Position numbers and translations under genes: made by a program. This document shows, piece by piece, positions 35,431 to 46,925 of a stretch of DNA of 64,000 nt. Under the pieces are notes generated by a model, which saw nothing but the letters and a program-made list of their open reading frames with translations, did not search any database and was not told where the DNA came from. Where the stretch lies: contig JAPFBL010000256.1 in NCBI GenBank assembly GCA_026182355.1, positions 620,001-684,000 on the forward strand, given 5' to 3'. The stretch's first letter is position 1. Every line of letters starts with the position of its first letter. This stretch comes from Hermatobates lingyangjiaoensis. Its lineage: Eukaryota; Arthropoda; Insecta; Hemiptera; Hermatobatidae.

Positions 35431-36004
35431 AGTAGTTTATTAAATACGGCTAGCCTACAGCTTCATTCTTAGGTACAGTAGAGAAAACACTTGATTATTT
35501 TCTTTTCCCTTATAGAGACAAGGGTAGGTTTTTTTACGTATGTTTACAAAAGATATCTTGGACAGGCATCATTTGTAGAAGGGTATATGAGCTGACCCTT
35601 TTTCCCACATTGCGTGTTATGTTTCAATGTAAATCAACCAGAGCATATAATAAATTCAACCTTTGTAATTTTCAAGTTTTTTTTTTTGGTATTGTTGTGA
35701 AATGAAGTGCAATGTAATTTTATTTGGCTTAGTTGTAACTAAAGCAACTATTGCTATTAAAAATATATGATTATATTCAATCAAAATGATTTAAATTAAT
35801 TCATTAAATAAATGTTGCCATTTAAATTGAATTTACTAAATAAACAAAATGAAATGAAAAGTAGTAATGCGCAAGTCCATTTAATATTGAATAATTTTTT
35901 ATTCTATATTAATATTCATTGAAATAGATTAGTATTAATAAGTTGCACTGATGTAATTGCAAACATATTGTTAGCACCGCACAGTACTAAAACTAAATAT
36001 AATA

Positions 36005-36375
36005 AGGCATTGTTTTCTTGACCAAAATTTACTAATAAACACTTTTTCTTCTTCATGGAGTTTAGTCAGGGTTAATATATGGAATCACTTTTTCGCCAAC
36101 GTTTCGTCTTTATTTTAAGACATCCTCAGGGCTATAAACTAACAAAAAACAATGGACATTTGTCATATTTACTTTACAATCATCATAACAAATTCAAGTA
36201 AGTAAGTAAGTTTTTTGAATTTGTTATGATGATTGTAAAATAGATATGAGAAATGTCCATTGTTTTTCTGTTAGTTTATAGCCCTGAGGATGTCTTAATA
36301 AAGACGAAACGTTGGCGAAAAGGTGATTCCGTATATTAACACTGACCAAACTCCCAGAAGAGGAAAAAGTGTTTA
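36005..36375. mobile_element. Family A palindrome with two intact cores
   Basis: Arms of about 170 bp around a short spacer (AAGTAAGTAAGTAAG). Minus core 36,098-36,129 and plus core 36,284-36,313. In the plus core, GCC (36,281-36,283) pairs with GGC (36,314-36,316) as stem I, and GTCTT pairs with AAGAC as stem II. Best-preserved family A copy; long near-identical arms imply a recent origin or gene conversion. Confidence 0.8.
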
Positions 36376-37592
36376 TTAATAAATATAGTATTGTTATACA
36401 AATCCAGTTTCACACGTAGCGCGACTATAAACTATTTAGTCCTACTTAATAAATATACTTATTACCTACTTAATTAATTAATTACCTAATTATGTACCTA
36501 CTTAAAAAGTACTATGACTAAACAGTTCTACTTGTAGATACCCTACGTGCGAACCCAACTTGACGTCTCCAGGAACTATTCACGAGCTATGACAGTTTTT
36601 TTTTATGATAATATGATTAATATAATTGATCAATAGAAGTAGTAAATATCTTGGTATTTATTTCTGTCTTTAAATAAATATTAAAAAAAATATATGAATC
36701 TTGTGCCAACTGTACTTAAAGTTTTCACCAGAAATAAGCCCTAGAACGTATTTTGGACCTAAAAAGAAAGGAAGACCGTGTCTTATTTTCGGGAAAAGAT
36801 GGTAGTTGGTATCAACTATCGATTCCATAAAAGGAAAATACAATTGTATGTCCATTTTACAATTGGATTATTATTGAATCAGAATGACTTATTATTCTGA
36901 TTTTGCATATAGACAAAAAAATAAAACAGAAAAAATAGCTAAGAATATTTAGTTAAAGAATGACTTTTAATTTTGATCAGTAATAGAGAAAATGGGATTT
37001 CTATTGTGAGCTGTACTTCGATTATATTACAAACAGTTATAATGCTATAATTGTAGATGTTCAATGGAGCTAAACACTATTAATCTTACTTTGAACTTGT
37101 GATAAAAATATTTTCTAGCAAACCACTATTGTTATTTTAGACGGAATAACAATAGACCACTATTTCAAGCAGGATTCTAACATATTGTTACTTTACTGCA
37201 GAGTGATCTGTGATCTGCAGTATTACTGTGAATACATTTTGCAGTTTATTTCATATGAGTTAATTGGAGGTTGAATATAAAAATATTCTAACCATATCAA
37301 GCTGCGCCATTCGATACATCTTACATGTGCAGTATTCTTTATAGAAAATATAACATCATGCGAAAGATATCTCATGCTTGGAATCAGTTAGAAACTTTTT
37401 CCTGCTCTTTTGGTATTTCTAAAAGCTGAAAGCTTTAAATATAGTATTGGCTCTAAGTTAGTACTAAGTAATACAAATTTCATGAATTTGGATTATTGTA
37501 AAAAGAAATATAATACTAAAGAAGACATTTATTGTCACCTGCTGATTTTTTATTGGATTTATTTGTCATATTATCATTAAAATCTTTCAAGT
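36376..37592. other. No gene; possible DNA-transposon scrap
   Basis: AT-rich. Around 36,720-36,800 the minus strand reads CCCGAAAATAAGACACGGTC and AGGGCTTATTTCTGGTG. This resembles widespread short DNA-transposon ends, but I cannot assign it. Confidence 0.35.
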
Positions 37593-38510
37593 CTAAAAAG
37601 CTGGAGTCTCTGTAGGTCTGAAGGAGAGAGAAGACTTATCACGTAAAGCTGTTGGGAATAAGAGGGAATGACTGTTACATGGGCCTTATCAAACACGACT
37701 TACCAACGACAAACGAAGAGTTCCATGCACGACAGTGCACGTCGTAATTAGCAGTTCCGGACCAGAGGCCCACTACTGCTAAATTATCATCCTGCTTTTT
37801 TTTTTTTGTTTTGGTCAGTAGGCATTGTCAATACCGGGGACGTTAGTCTGTCAGGGAAAGGAGTCGTATTCGTGGTCGTATGGTCATGCAGTTTTGCATT
37901 ATCTGAGGTACTATATTATTTATAAGTCATCAGGTCGTCATATTTAGTTCAGGAAGGGAGCTATTAGGAGTCATGGGATTGGGAAGGCTTGTTTGTTGGA
38001 TTCAGGTCCCGAACAAGGAGATTTGGATGGGTGGACAGTTTTTTGTCTTCATTGTTAGCAAGTTGACTAATGTAGCAATCAATTGATTCCCAACTCAAAA
38101 CATGCTGAATATCGACGTTTCTAGCATACCATGGCGCCCTAGCTATAAGGCGGACGACTTACCTAGGATATGAGCGTCACTGAAAAGAGGCTTCTCGCAT
38201 GAAAAGTGACTGCAAATACTTAACTGTTGTCCACGACATTAATTATTGAAAAGCCAGTGTCTTCTTTGCTTTGCCAAATTAAAAATGACTGACCTGAACA
38301 AAGTGGTGACAAATGATCCGCGAGCCATTTCGTAACCAAACCTGATCCAGCTATACTTGATCAAGTATTTCACCTGGACCTCATCAAAGTATTCGATACC
38401 CTTGAATGCCAACCCTTGAATACCCTTGAAGCGGATGTAGCCCACAGGAGTATCTGGTCGACCCTCAATCAGACAGGCCCAGAGGCAGACCGGCTGACCA
38501 TAGAAGCCGT
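37593..38510 (-). CDS. Last two exons of an unrecognised host gene
   Basis: Proposed exons on the minus strand are 38,510-38,294 (217 nt) and 37,617-37,593 (to the stop). The first encodes GFYGQPVCLWACLIEGRPDT, PVGYIRFKGIQGLAFKGI, EYFDEVQVKYLIKYSW and IRFGYEMARGSFVTTLF, ending AG|GTCAGT (good donor). The second starts after CTCTCTCCTTCAG (strong acceptor). Joined in phase, AG plus A gives Arg, then PTETPAF and a stop. The upstream acceptor CTGACCTGTAG has a weak pyrimidine tract. Aromatic and Gly residues suggest a beta-rich domain; no family is recognised. The plus strand of the larger exon is also open (about 82 codons), so strand choice rests on the splice sites. Confidence 0.4.
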
Positions 38511-38519
38511 CTACAGGTC

Positions 38520-40880
38520 AGCGCATATCGTAATGACTATATCGCCAACGACAGCCATTGGTTTATAAGAGTAGTATATTATTATTAAAACTTCTTCTCC
38601 TTGAAAGCTATAATCTATTATATATAATATAATCCATTTTTAATGTAGTATATTACAAAACATCTATTAAGTTATTAAATACTTATAAACTAATATAATA
38701 ATTATGTAAAAAACACATAGCTATCAACATTTAAAATAAATACACCGTACTTTACATTTAACAGTAAATTACACAAATACTATCAGAACAAAAGAAAATA
38801 AAATATAATTTAAAAAAATAATTTCTTTAGATCTAACTTTATAAGTTTTTTTCCCCACTTTCTTATATGTTAGCAAATCAAATTGCAATATAATTATGTC
38901 CTCAAATCTACCGTATGTATTAACAGTGCATCGAATTACATTAATCACTCACTGTGATTCTGTTAAAGATTTCAGTTTTAGTCATTGTGTGATTTTCTTT
39001 TTGTAAATTGTTATGCTGTATTACATTTGTGATATAACTGGCAAAGGTGAGATGACTACATTAGGATAAATTGACTATACAGGATACATAGATACATAGG
39101 ATACATTGACTTATATAATCACAGCTATGATAATGTGTTTGCTTATAGACATTTGAGTGCCGATTTATTTTTTTTTTTACTTTAAAGTTATATTTTATAT
39201 ATAGGATTTAGTTTCAATTTAAATTGATTATATGTAAGGTGCTAAGGTTTAAAGATGTGTTAAAGACTGTGAGAAATAAAGCGAATGTTTCTTGTTAGTG
39301 TAGTTTGAGAGCCGAGGAGAATTATTGATCTTAAGGTTAATGTCAGTGGGCCATAACTGTGAAGAGGGTTCTAGCACATATGGACACATTAAAGTAAGAG
39401 GTCTCAGGTGTGATACTGTCCGCCCTTTCCTACAGTAACGTCCTGAAATTGTCTTTAGCCAATAATAACAGTTGTCTGATTCAATTTCCAGACAAACTTT
39501 GACACGATAGATTCCTCTATCTGCAATTCTAGGATATTTTCTTTACACTAAATTGAAAAATATTTAGCAGTTAATTGTTCAGCCGTATTTGTATTCTTAA
39601 TTGCAATTACCTCTTTTTAATTGGTGATAAAATTAAAAATGTAAAGAAGATAATCAATATGATATTAACATTTTATTTATTCTCAGCATCGGTGATAAAA
39701 CAGGTTTTCACTTTACTGCTTGATTTCCTCACCATCTATAGATCTTGTAAGCAACTGAATCCACTCAGCCAGAATAACATCAAAGGCTGGAGGTAACCTT
39801 CATTGACATCCCCTGAACCCAAAGCACTTGGTGAGTTCTAGATAGTTGACTTTTCTTCCGATTACCAAGTTAAATATTTAAATAGTTCTGACTGCAAATT
39901 GAACTGATATATATTTTTTTTGGGGACTTCTTAAGATCTCATTTTTCAAATAAAAATCTACTTTTGTTCAGGCATCTGATAAAATCTGAACAAAGTTATA
40001 CTTAAGCCATTACTTTGTTGGTCGTAATTTTGTTGGCTCATCTTTTGATTTTATTGTCTGTCCTTGGCAGATTTGGAATGCAACTGCACCACATTGAACA
40101 CAAAGGCTCCTTCATAGAAGTAGATACTAAGTATTAATTGAAATTTTAAGTCAAGGGTTCGGGAGTTTTTAATGAACTGGCGCATTCCCTGTTTCTAAAA
40201 ACTACTCTAGATGTCCATACCGCACTGCTACGGTATTCTACTCCTCCAATCCTAACAAAATGAAAAAGGATATTTTCGAAAGCACATTTCTAAGAGAATA
40301 TAAACTGTGTAGCAAATAATTTATTCAAGAATAATTTGAACACATTTTTCAAAATAGCATTAAAATTAGGATATTTACTGACAATTCTTTGATAATATTT
40401 TGAATAAAATTAAACATTCTTTGATAAGTGAAGTTGAAAAGGAAGAACTTTATTATTCCCTCCGTCAGTACATCAATTCTTTCTTTTTGAAAAAAATTAA
40501 TGTTTCTACAATTTTTAATAGTGGTGGTAATGCTGTACCCTGTACATACAAAATACAGAAAAAGGTATTAGTTCCATTTTTGAATTTCTTACTGTGGTTG
40601 ATGTGTTGATTTTTTTGAGTTATTAGTGTAAAGTTCGTTTTATATATGTATTATATATTTTATTACTATAACTATATGCTTTTTAATAATATCTTGAATA
40701 TATTGAATATAAAACATACTTATTTTTGTTTTAGTAACTTTTACGTTTGAAATCTATTAAAAAGTTTTTAAATAGTGACAATAAAAAAGGTAAATTAAAG
40801 CTGTAATGTTGATTTAAAAGGCTGGCTAAAAAGCGCAGTAAAGATAACTTTTGGATTTTATTGTCTTATTAACTAGTTTT
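38520..40880. other. No firm gene
   Basis: AT-rich. A minus frame around 39,230-39,440 (RTVSHLRPLTLMCPYVLEP; SSQLWPTDINLKINNSPRL) is protein-like and lies upstream of the exons at 38.3 kb on the same strand, but its splice borders are unclear. A plus frame at 40,400 looks random. Confidence 0.35.
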
Positions 40881-40884
40881 AATT

Positions 40885-40965
40885 AGAAGAGCAGGCTGAA
40901 TGGGACAATGGCTCCGGAGAGCAGGTTGAATGAGACAATGGCTCCGGAGAGCTCTAGCTCTCAAC
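40885..40965. repeat. 31-bp tandem duplication
   Basis: Two units of GAGCAGGYTGAATGRGACAA plus TGGCTCCGGA. Confidence 0.85.
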
Positions 40966-41084
40966 GCGCTTCGCAATAAACTCCAAATCTTGTGTGCCAT
41001 GTCACTGTTTCTTTTATTAAAACAATCTATTTTATTTCTCAATATCCTCCTATACCTAATTATCAATTTAATGTTTTAAACTTT

Positions 41085-41310
41085 TTGCCCTTATATATAG
41101 GATTTTACATAAAAACATAAATAACAATCACTGATCAAACGACAATATGAAAAGGCAAAAAAGACTAAGACCTTTCTACCGTAACAAGCGGTCTTTGTCA
41201 GAGTCAAATCACAATAGGAAATGAAAAAAAAAGGACTAAGAGCTTTCAACCGTTGTAAGATCTTAAGTCTTTTTATCCCATTACATATTGTCGTTTGATC
41301 ATTGAAATCC
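41085..41310. mobile_element. Hammerhead family C inverted pair
   Basis: Minus core 41,167-41,201 (CTGACAA, hairpin ACCG..CGGT, palindrome position altered to AGGTCT). The right arm keeps only the downstream tail (ATTACATATTGTCGTTTGAT), followed by TA repeats. Degenerate copy. Confidence 0.65.
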
Positions 41311-41339
41311 TGTATATATATATATAACTCAAAAAAACA

Positions 41340-41450
41340 AATAAAGACTAAAACACTTACTAAGATCAATATTCCGAAACGAAGTTCGTCTTCACGAAGA
41401 GACTAAATGAGATGAAAAAAGGGAACCTTCGTTCAAGACGGAAGGTGGAA
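41340..41450 (-). mobile_element. Hammerhead-like family J tail
   Basis: Minus core about 41,368-41,395: GTGAAGA, extra C, GAAC...GTTTC, GGA, palindrome ATAT, T, GATCTTAGTAAGTG with a GTAAGT donor. The first bases of CTGA and GAA have changed, so it is a decayed member. Confidence 0.45.
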
Positions 41451-41484
41451 AGTGAATCATATATATATACTCGTATATAACGTC

Positions 41485-41690
41485 AATGTTCAAACCACAA
41501 TAAGAAATGCAAAAAAAAAGACTAAGATCTTTAAACCAAAACAAGCGGTCTTTGTCAGTGTTAAATCCAAATGATGAGTTTTGACTCTGACGAAGATCAC
41601 GTGTTACGGTTGAAGTATCTTGTTTTTTTTCTATTTCTTATTGTGGTTTGAACATTGATCGCTATTTCACGTGTTTATTGTGAAATCTTG

Positions 41691-41692
<2 letters not shown>
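41485..41692. mobile_element. Hammerhead family C inverted pair
   Basis: Minus core 41,524-41,558, and a plus core from 41,587 (CTGACGA, A, GATCACGTGTTACGGTT, GAA, GTATCT). Both are mutated relative to the 63-kb copy. Ends join (TA)n. Confidence 0.7.

Positions 41693-41724
<32 letters not shown>
41693..41724. repeat. (TA)n microsatellite
   Basis: Separates family C and family G elements; a second array lies at 42,041-42,071 on the other side of family G. Confidence 0.97.
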
Positions 41725-41725
<1 letters not shown>

Positions 41726-41730
<5 letters not shown>

Positions 41731-42011
41731 CAGGTAACTCACCACAAATTAGAGAAGATAGTCGCTCTAAGGCCTTTCGTTTTCACGTCGTCAGAGAGCA
41801 AGTGAATACAAGTTGTAAACAGGTTATGAATTTTGATTTAAAGAAGGAGTAAGATTGGCATCATTGACAGTAAAAATTTTTTTCATTTTTTTCTTTAAAT
41901 CAAAATTCATAACCTGTTTACAACTTGTATTCACTTGCTCTCTGACGACGTGAAAACGAAAGGCCTTAGAGCGACTATCTTCTCTAATTTGTGGTGAGTT
42001 ACCTGAATATT
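41726..42011. mobile_element. Hammerhead family G perfect palindrome
   Basis: Two 119-bp arms that appear identical, in inverted orientation, with a 47-bp loop. Cores 41,769-41,794 (minus) and 41,942-41,967 (plus): CTGACGA, extra C, hairpin GT GAAA AC, GAA, palindrome AGGCCT, T. Stem I is strong: GCTCT (41,937-41,941) pairs with AGAGC (41,968-41,972). GTGAGT follows 25 bases on. Confidence 0.85.
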
Positions 42012-42036
42012 TATATCACGTGTTATTGTGACAATT

Positions 42037-42071
<35 letters not shown>

Positions 42072-42076
<5 letters not shown>

Positions 42077-42742
42077 GTCATAAACGAAATGCGATCCAAA
42101 AGAACTGATAACAATAACACACCTTGAATTCATCCCTTATGTTTTTTTTTGGTTGATTTTTGTTACATATTTTTGTTATTACTATTATTTTATTTTATCA
42201 TCTTATAGATTTTTTATTCAAATATGTTTAATCCTCGATAAATGTTTAAGCCGATAATGTTTAATCGGCAGACATGTACCCATAACTAATGAGTTATTTC
42301 TAACAGTGATTGCAATTTTGAGTTGTATTTTTAACAGCCATAGGCAAATATGAAAATATAAAAAAAAAGCATTTTATCTTAAAGTTCCTGCCCATGTTAT
42401 ATTTATTATGTGTAATTGTATGAATATTGATACCGCCGTAAGATTGTTTTCTAGAAAACAGATCAACTGGTAATTAAGTAATATATTTCACTACATTTTC
42501 ATGAACTTATGCTTATTAATATAAATTTTCAGCCTCTGTTATTTAGTTTGTAATCAAACTCTATCTGGGATTTTAGAGAAAGATAGCTAACCTGAAATTA
42601 CAGGAACCGCGTAGAGTAATGTGTCTGGAATGTAATGTGAGGTATGCTATGCCGTCATATACACGAATATCTAAATAATTTGCGTTATTTTAGATCGTTC
42701 ACTTGAGCTTCAAATCTATTAGCACTAATTACGTATTGAGAA
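42072..42742. other. No gene seen
   Basis: AT-rich, unassigned. Confidence 0.5.
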
Positions 42743-42948
42743 TTTCTATAAGAAGAACATTTCATATCGTGTTTAGGGTTGAATTATTAAAGTTATAAGC
42801 GATAAATGATGTAAAACTTGATAGCAAATTTTAAGATTAAGATATTATGCAAACAATAAAAAAACTATGAAAAACAAGATTAATTACCAATTTCATTTAT
42901 TTTATCTTTGATTTGTAAAAGTTTTTTTTGTAACCTTATCAAAGCTGT
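42743..42948 (+). repeat. 205-bp dispersed repeat, copy 1
   Basis: Nearly identical (a handful of differences) to 47,923-48,127 in the same orientation; includes TTCATATCGTGTTTAGGGTT and AAGCGATAAATGATGTAAAA. Confidence 0.9.
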
Positions 42949-43099
42949 CAACATTTTTACAAACCCAAAAATTTATAATTTACGTTTGCTATTCGTTCCC
43001 ATTTTGACATTCAACTATCAGTGAGGTAAGTATCTCCACCCAGTAATGTAGTATTCCACTTTTTCAGTTTAAGGTTTGATAATGTACACACACATACAA

Positions 43100-43110
<11 letters not shown>

Positions 43111-43133
<23 letters not shown>

Positions 43134-43134
43134 G
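43111..43134. repeat. (CA)n/(TA)n microsatellite
   Basis: An ACACAC stretch passes into TA repeats immediately upstream of a PLE leader. Confidence 0.95.
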
Positions 43135-43235
43135 TAGGGGGCAGTCCTTCTTGTAGACATGTATACGAATTTCTATTTCCAATCTGGTTAGTTTAGTGTA
43201 ATCGTAAATTAATAGTAAGCATTAGTGTAAAATAA

Positions 43236-43359
43236 GTGAATAAAATGAATTATGAACAGCTTTTACATACGATATCTCCTACCACAAGAAACTCCATCAG
43301 AAAACTGGAAAATCTTTCCAAAAAATTAACCAGATTAGAAATAGGCGAGCAATTTGTAA

Positions 43360-43366
<7 letters not shown>
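43236..43366 (+). pseudogene. PLE ORF start truncated into (TA)n
   Basis: From MNYEQLLHTISPTTRNS through IRKLENLSKKLTRLEIG to EQFVNT, then Ile-Tyr codons of a TA array (43,364-43,396). It has the same layout as the other six ORF starts: Q-L-L near the start, P at about 11, R/K-K-L-E-x-L-S-K-K, and a terminal F-(x)-N-T where the similarity ends. A family E tail follows on the opposite strand. RT and endonuclease are absent. Confidence 0.5.
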
Positions 43367-43396
<30 letters not shown>

Positions 43397-43397
<1 letters not shown>

Positions 43398-43560
43398 TGT
43401 TCAATGTACATAAAGAAACATAGATAAATTAAAAGCACACACTTACAGTCTCTAATTTTCGGTTGAACCGTCTTCAGGAGAGATAAGAGAGGGAAACCAA
43501 ACGCACTGGTAGAGAGACGGTTGGAGACCCAACCGAATCTGGGTTTCCAACCGTCTCTGT
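43397..43560 (-). mobile_element. Hammerhead family E tail, intact core
   Basis: Minus core 43,453-43,477: CTGAAGA, extra C, GGTT..AACC, GAA, palindrome AATT, A, then GAGACTGTAAGTGTG. GAGA pairs with the TCTC before the core, and GTAAGT is a donor match. All consensus positions are present. Confidence 0.8.
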
Positions 43561-43566
43561 ATCAGT

Positions 43567-43765
43567 ATACATACATTTTGTTTGAAGCAGTTTTAGCAGG
43601 ACTTAAAAACTATATTCTAGAACAACGCCATTATTTGTTCTAGACCATTATTACACGAACCAAAATTGAAGACTCAACAGATGGAAGCTAGAGACATTTT
43701 ATGAAGTTAAGTGGTACACCTGAATATGACAGGTGGCTAAAACTGCTTCAAACAAAATGTATATT
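43567..43765. repeat. Inverted repeat with 27-bp arms
   Basis: ACATTTTGTTTGAAGCAGTT (continuing TTAGC) near 43,571 and its complement GCTAAAACTGCTTCAAACAA near 43,736 flank about 140 bp. Origin unknown. Confidence 0.8.
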
Positions 43766-43913
43766 TAGGTGATAGAATTATTTCTGGATGTTATGGAAGG
43801 TTATAGTGTTAATTTAAGAGATGTATAGTGCAATATAGTGGTAGTTAGTAGGAATAAGTTTTTTTATAAATATGATTAACTCGGAAGATGGACAAGGAGA
43901 CCGAAACATGTCA

Positions 43914-44041
43914 GTTATAAATAATAAATCACTTGGAGAACTAGTGTTTTTAGTACCAGAAAGATTTAAAACAAAGGTGGGAAAACTTGAAAGATGGACA
44001 ATGAAATTTATTCATGCCACAGTACAAAGGTCGTTCAACAA
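43914..44041 (+). pseudogene. PLE ORF start truncated into (TA)n
   Basis: Reads SLGELVFLVPERFKTKVGK, LERWTMKFIHATVQRSFNKT, then Ile-Tyr codons of a TA array. Position by position it follows the 22.5-kb copy (SLGQLLFQFNPVSRR...FNDT) and ends at the same F-N-x-T. An upstream in-frame ATG at 43,872 adds residues not seen in other copies, so ATG 43,911 is the better start. Confidence 0.5.
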
Positions 44042-44109
44042 AACTATATATTATATATATATATATAATATATATATATTAAATTAGAGATTAAATAACA
44101 AAACGGTCC

Positions 44110-44362
44110 AGCGGACTTTTTTACAATAAAATAAAAAACGAAGGAAACACACAGAAAGACACAGACATAACTCACATCGATATTTCGACAATCGTCGTCA
44201 TCAGGAGGTGCGAAGAGCGAAGAGTCCCGCAGGAAGACAGGGCGGTACTCGGGACTCTTCGCTCTTCGCTCTTCGCACCTCCTGATGACGACGATTGTCG
44301 AAATATCGATGTGAGTTATGTCTGTGTCTTTCTGTGTGTTTCCTTCGTTTTTTATTATTTAT

Positions 44363-44400
<38 letters not shown>
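44110..44400. mobile_element. Hammerhead family D inverted pair, intact cores
   Basis: Minus core 44,179-44,204 and plus core 44,282-44,307, both CTGATGA, C, GAC GATT GTC, GAA, ATAT, C, GATGTGAGTTATG. The arms are near-perfect inverted copies with a spacer of about 25 bp, joined to (TA)n at 44,365-44,400. Confidence 0.85.
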
Positions 44401-44403
<3 letters not shown>

Positions 44404-46080
44404 AGATTAAGTAGCAAAGAAATCACTTTTCTTGGGCCACTGAAAAGACATCATTCACTTTCTTTTCTTACGAAGAATCATTGAAAATATAATCAACAGT
44501 TATGCACTTGGAGTTACCTTTCGGTGCACAAAAGTTTAATGACGCAATAAATATATTACTTATCAATATAATTTATGGTTGAAAAATAAACAAACGTAAA
44601 ACGGAAAATAAATCATCCTTTAATATTTTAATTTGCTTAGTTGTAATCTTATGAATAATTTTTTTATGAATATTAATTATCAAACAAACTTAAAGTTTGG
44701 TTGCTCTCAATAGTTGAGATTGAAATAATAAAATATAAAGTAATTGGACCAGTTTGCATAAAATAAATAATAATATGTCGCCTTAAGAATTATTTTAGAA
44801 TTATTTAGGTGAAATTCAATGGTTGCCTGAGACTTTATGTATAAGAGTCACGTGGTGGGGTGGATTTATTGCCGTATCAGCTTGTATATAGAACGTGCGC
44901 CTTATTGCTTTATTTTGTTTCAAAAATATTTTTTTCATAAATATTTTTTCAAATACACAGTAGACAAATAGCAGTGAAAGGAAAGTGAAATTTACAAGAT
45001 TCAAATAAATTGCGGCACAATTTACAATTGAGCTAAAATTTAGAAAGGAAGCCACTATATGACGCACATATTCCTAATCACTGGGCTGTTACAAAACACT
45101 TCATACTATTAAGAGAACTGTAAATAGCTATTGCCTGTTGCCATTAATGCATCATTGTTCAATATTTTCTTATTTATCATTAGGCATTTTATTTAATTTT
45201 TAATATATGTATGGTGTTTTTGTTTTTCAGCCTTGTTTTTATTTCTTTGGTCTTTTACTGATTTTTTTCACCAGATAATTTACATTTTTTTTATAAACTT
45301 ATATTTTAATTATAACATAATTTATTATAATTTATAAGTGCATTATTTGTATGTTCGTGATCGATACTGTCGATTAATTACTTAATTTTGTTTTTATTAT
45401 TTTATCCTATTCTTTTTTTACTCTTGTAGACATAAATTAAAAGCAGTGAATCTCTTTTAGAAGGTATTATAAAAGAGTTTGTTCCTGCATCAGTTAATTA
45501 TGTCCTTTAGAATAGCTGTTATTAGAAGGACGTTTAATTAATTCAAGGCTGAGGAAATAATAAACTTAGAGTCGATTCATTAAGAGTTGATCGTAAAGAG
45601 TTTATTGGAAAATTGGCCACTGGATTGGAGTAGGTACGAACAATCAAGCTGATTAGATTAATTGCTTCTATCTGGGAGACAGTGTTCCATCCCTTTTGCG
45701 GTCAGTTCAATTATATCAGCCTGTAGTCATTTAGGAGAGCCCTTCGCACTCACCTACTTTAGTGACGCGCAACACTGCCTGTAATCAATGACTAGCGAGA
45801 AACCAATTGAAAACATAAACAGCTTAGCCAGATCCCATTACACTGTTCTCTTCAGTGTCACTAGTCTTAGATTACTGATTTTGTTTATTCATTTTTTACA
45901 TATATGTATAATCATCAAATATTATGTACTAAATTATAATAGTTATATCAAACTATAACTGTCACAGAAATTATAAAAACGTTTAAAATTGCAATTTTTT
46001 TTCTTTGCATATAAAATACATATAACATATATAAAATATATATAATTCTCTGTATACACAAATCAATGTATATTGTAACA
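44401..46080. other. Mostly empty; possible old coding relic
   Basis: At 45,430-45,770 one plus frame carries protein-like runs (ESLLEGIIKEFVPASVNYVL; VDRKEFIGKLATGLE; LIRLIASIWETVFHPFCGQF) but at least six stops. It may be a very old pseudogene of unknown identity. Confidence 0.3.
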
Positions 46081-46084
46081 AATA

Positions 46085-46175
46085 TTCAAAAAAAAAAAAA
46101 AAAAAAAGAAAGAAAGCTCAGGACAATAGCATAGGACGCATTTTTATATTCGACACTCCTACATCGTCAGGAGAA
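46085..46175 (-). mobile_element. Hammerhead-like family K tail with poly-A
   Basis: Minus core 46,144-46,170: CTGACGA, extra T, hairpin closing GTC, GAA, TATA, A, ATGCGTCC. Downstream on this strand lies a T tract (the 20-base A run at 46,089-46,108 on the plus strand). The stem III A-U pair is not conserved. Confidence 0.45.
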
Positions 46176-46925
46176 AAGCACATAAGAGATACAGAGCAAC
46201 TAATAACGCCATACATATAAGTACGCTATTTTCGCTTTCTTAATAAAACAAATAATCAGAAAGAAAAAGGAAAGTATTATTTTCCAAATCCCTTTCAATT
46301 GAGTGTTTTTTTTTAGTTTGTCTTTCTTTAATAACTTAAACAATTGTGTTTTATGGCATAAAAAACAGTATCATACCAAATTAAAGTAGGCAGTAAATAT
46401 CAATGAATGTAGGTGTGAAATAGTTATTCAGGATATTGAAAGTAAAATTGGAAACTAAATTCGATTTAGGGAATAGAATAGTAGAAACAGATGGTTAAGT
46501 AAGGCAGTGTTCATATTGGGAGGGCATAAATAGCAGTGTCATTTTATGGGATTGGTGCGATTTCGATCAGCCGATTGTTTGACGTGCATTCTAAATGGTC
46601 AAGTGGAAATTACACTGTAAAGGCAATTTGTTTAATCAGCGTTTGGTGGAAAGTTTATTTGAATTAACAACCCTCCTGTGCATTCAATTATCAGAGAAAG
46701 CTCTTTCATAGCTCTCAGTATTAAACAATCACAAACGAAAATCCTGTCCACTGTAGAGTTTTGCTTGACGATATCAAAGTTCAAGTGAAGTTAAAAACAA
46801 ACAATGCAAACAACTTTGTATTTGGTAAGAAAGGGGAGTTAATGTGAAGATACGCTGGCTTAGAGGTTAGTGAAAAAAGCAAACAAAAAAACAAAAAATA
46901 CCAAGAAAAGAAAGTAAATAAAAAC

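Noticed and set aside
36700..36855. 61-codon minus ORF
   Set aside because: It contains AATAAGACA / GGGCTTATTT, resembling DNA-transposon ends, so it is more likely repeat than gene; the superfamily is not certain.
38318..38564. 82-codon plus-strand open frame (PDPAILDQVFHLDLIKVFDT)
   Set aside because: Overlaps the minus-strand exon, which has better splice signals; kept only as an alternative reading.
40400..40609. Possible PLE linker (SEVEKEELYYSLRQ)
   Set aside because: Resemblance to RT upstream regions is slight and no RT motif follows.
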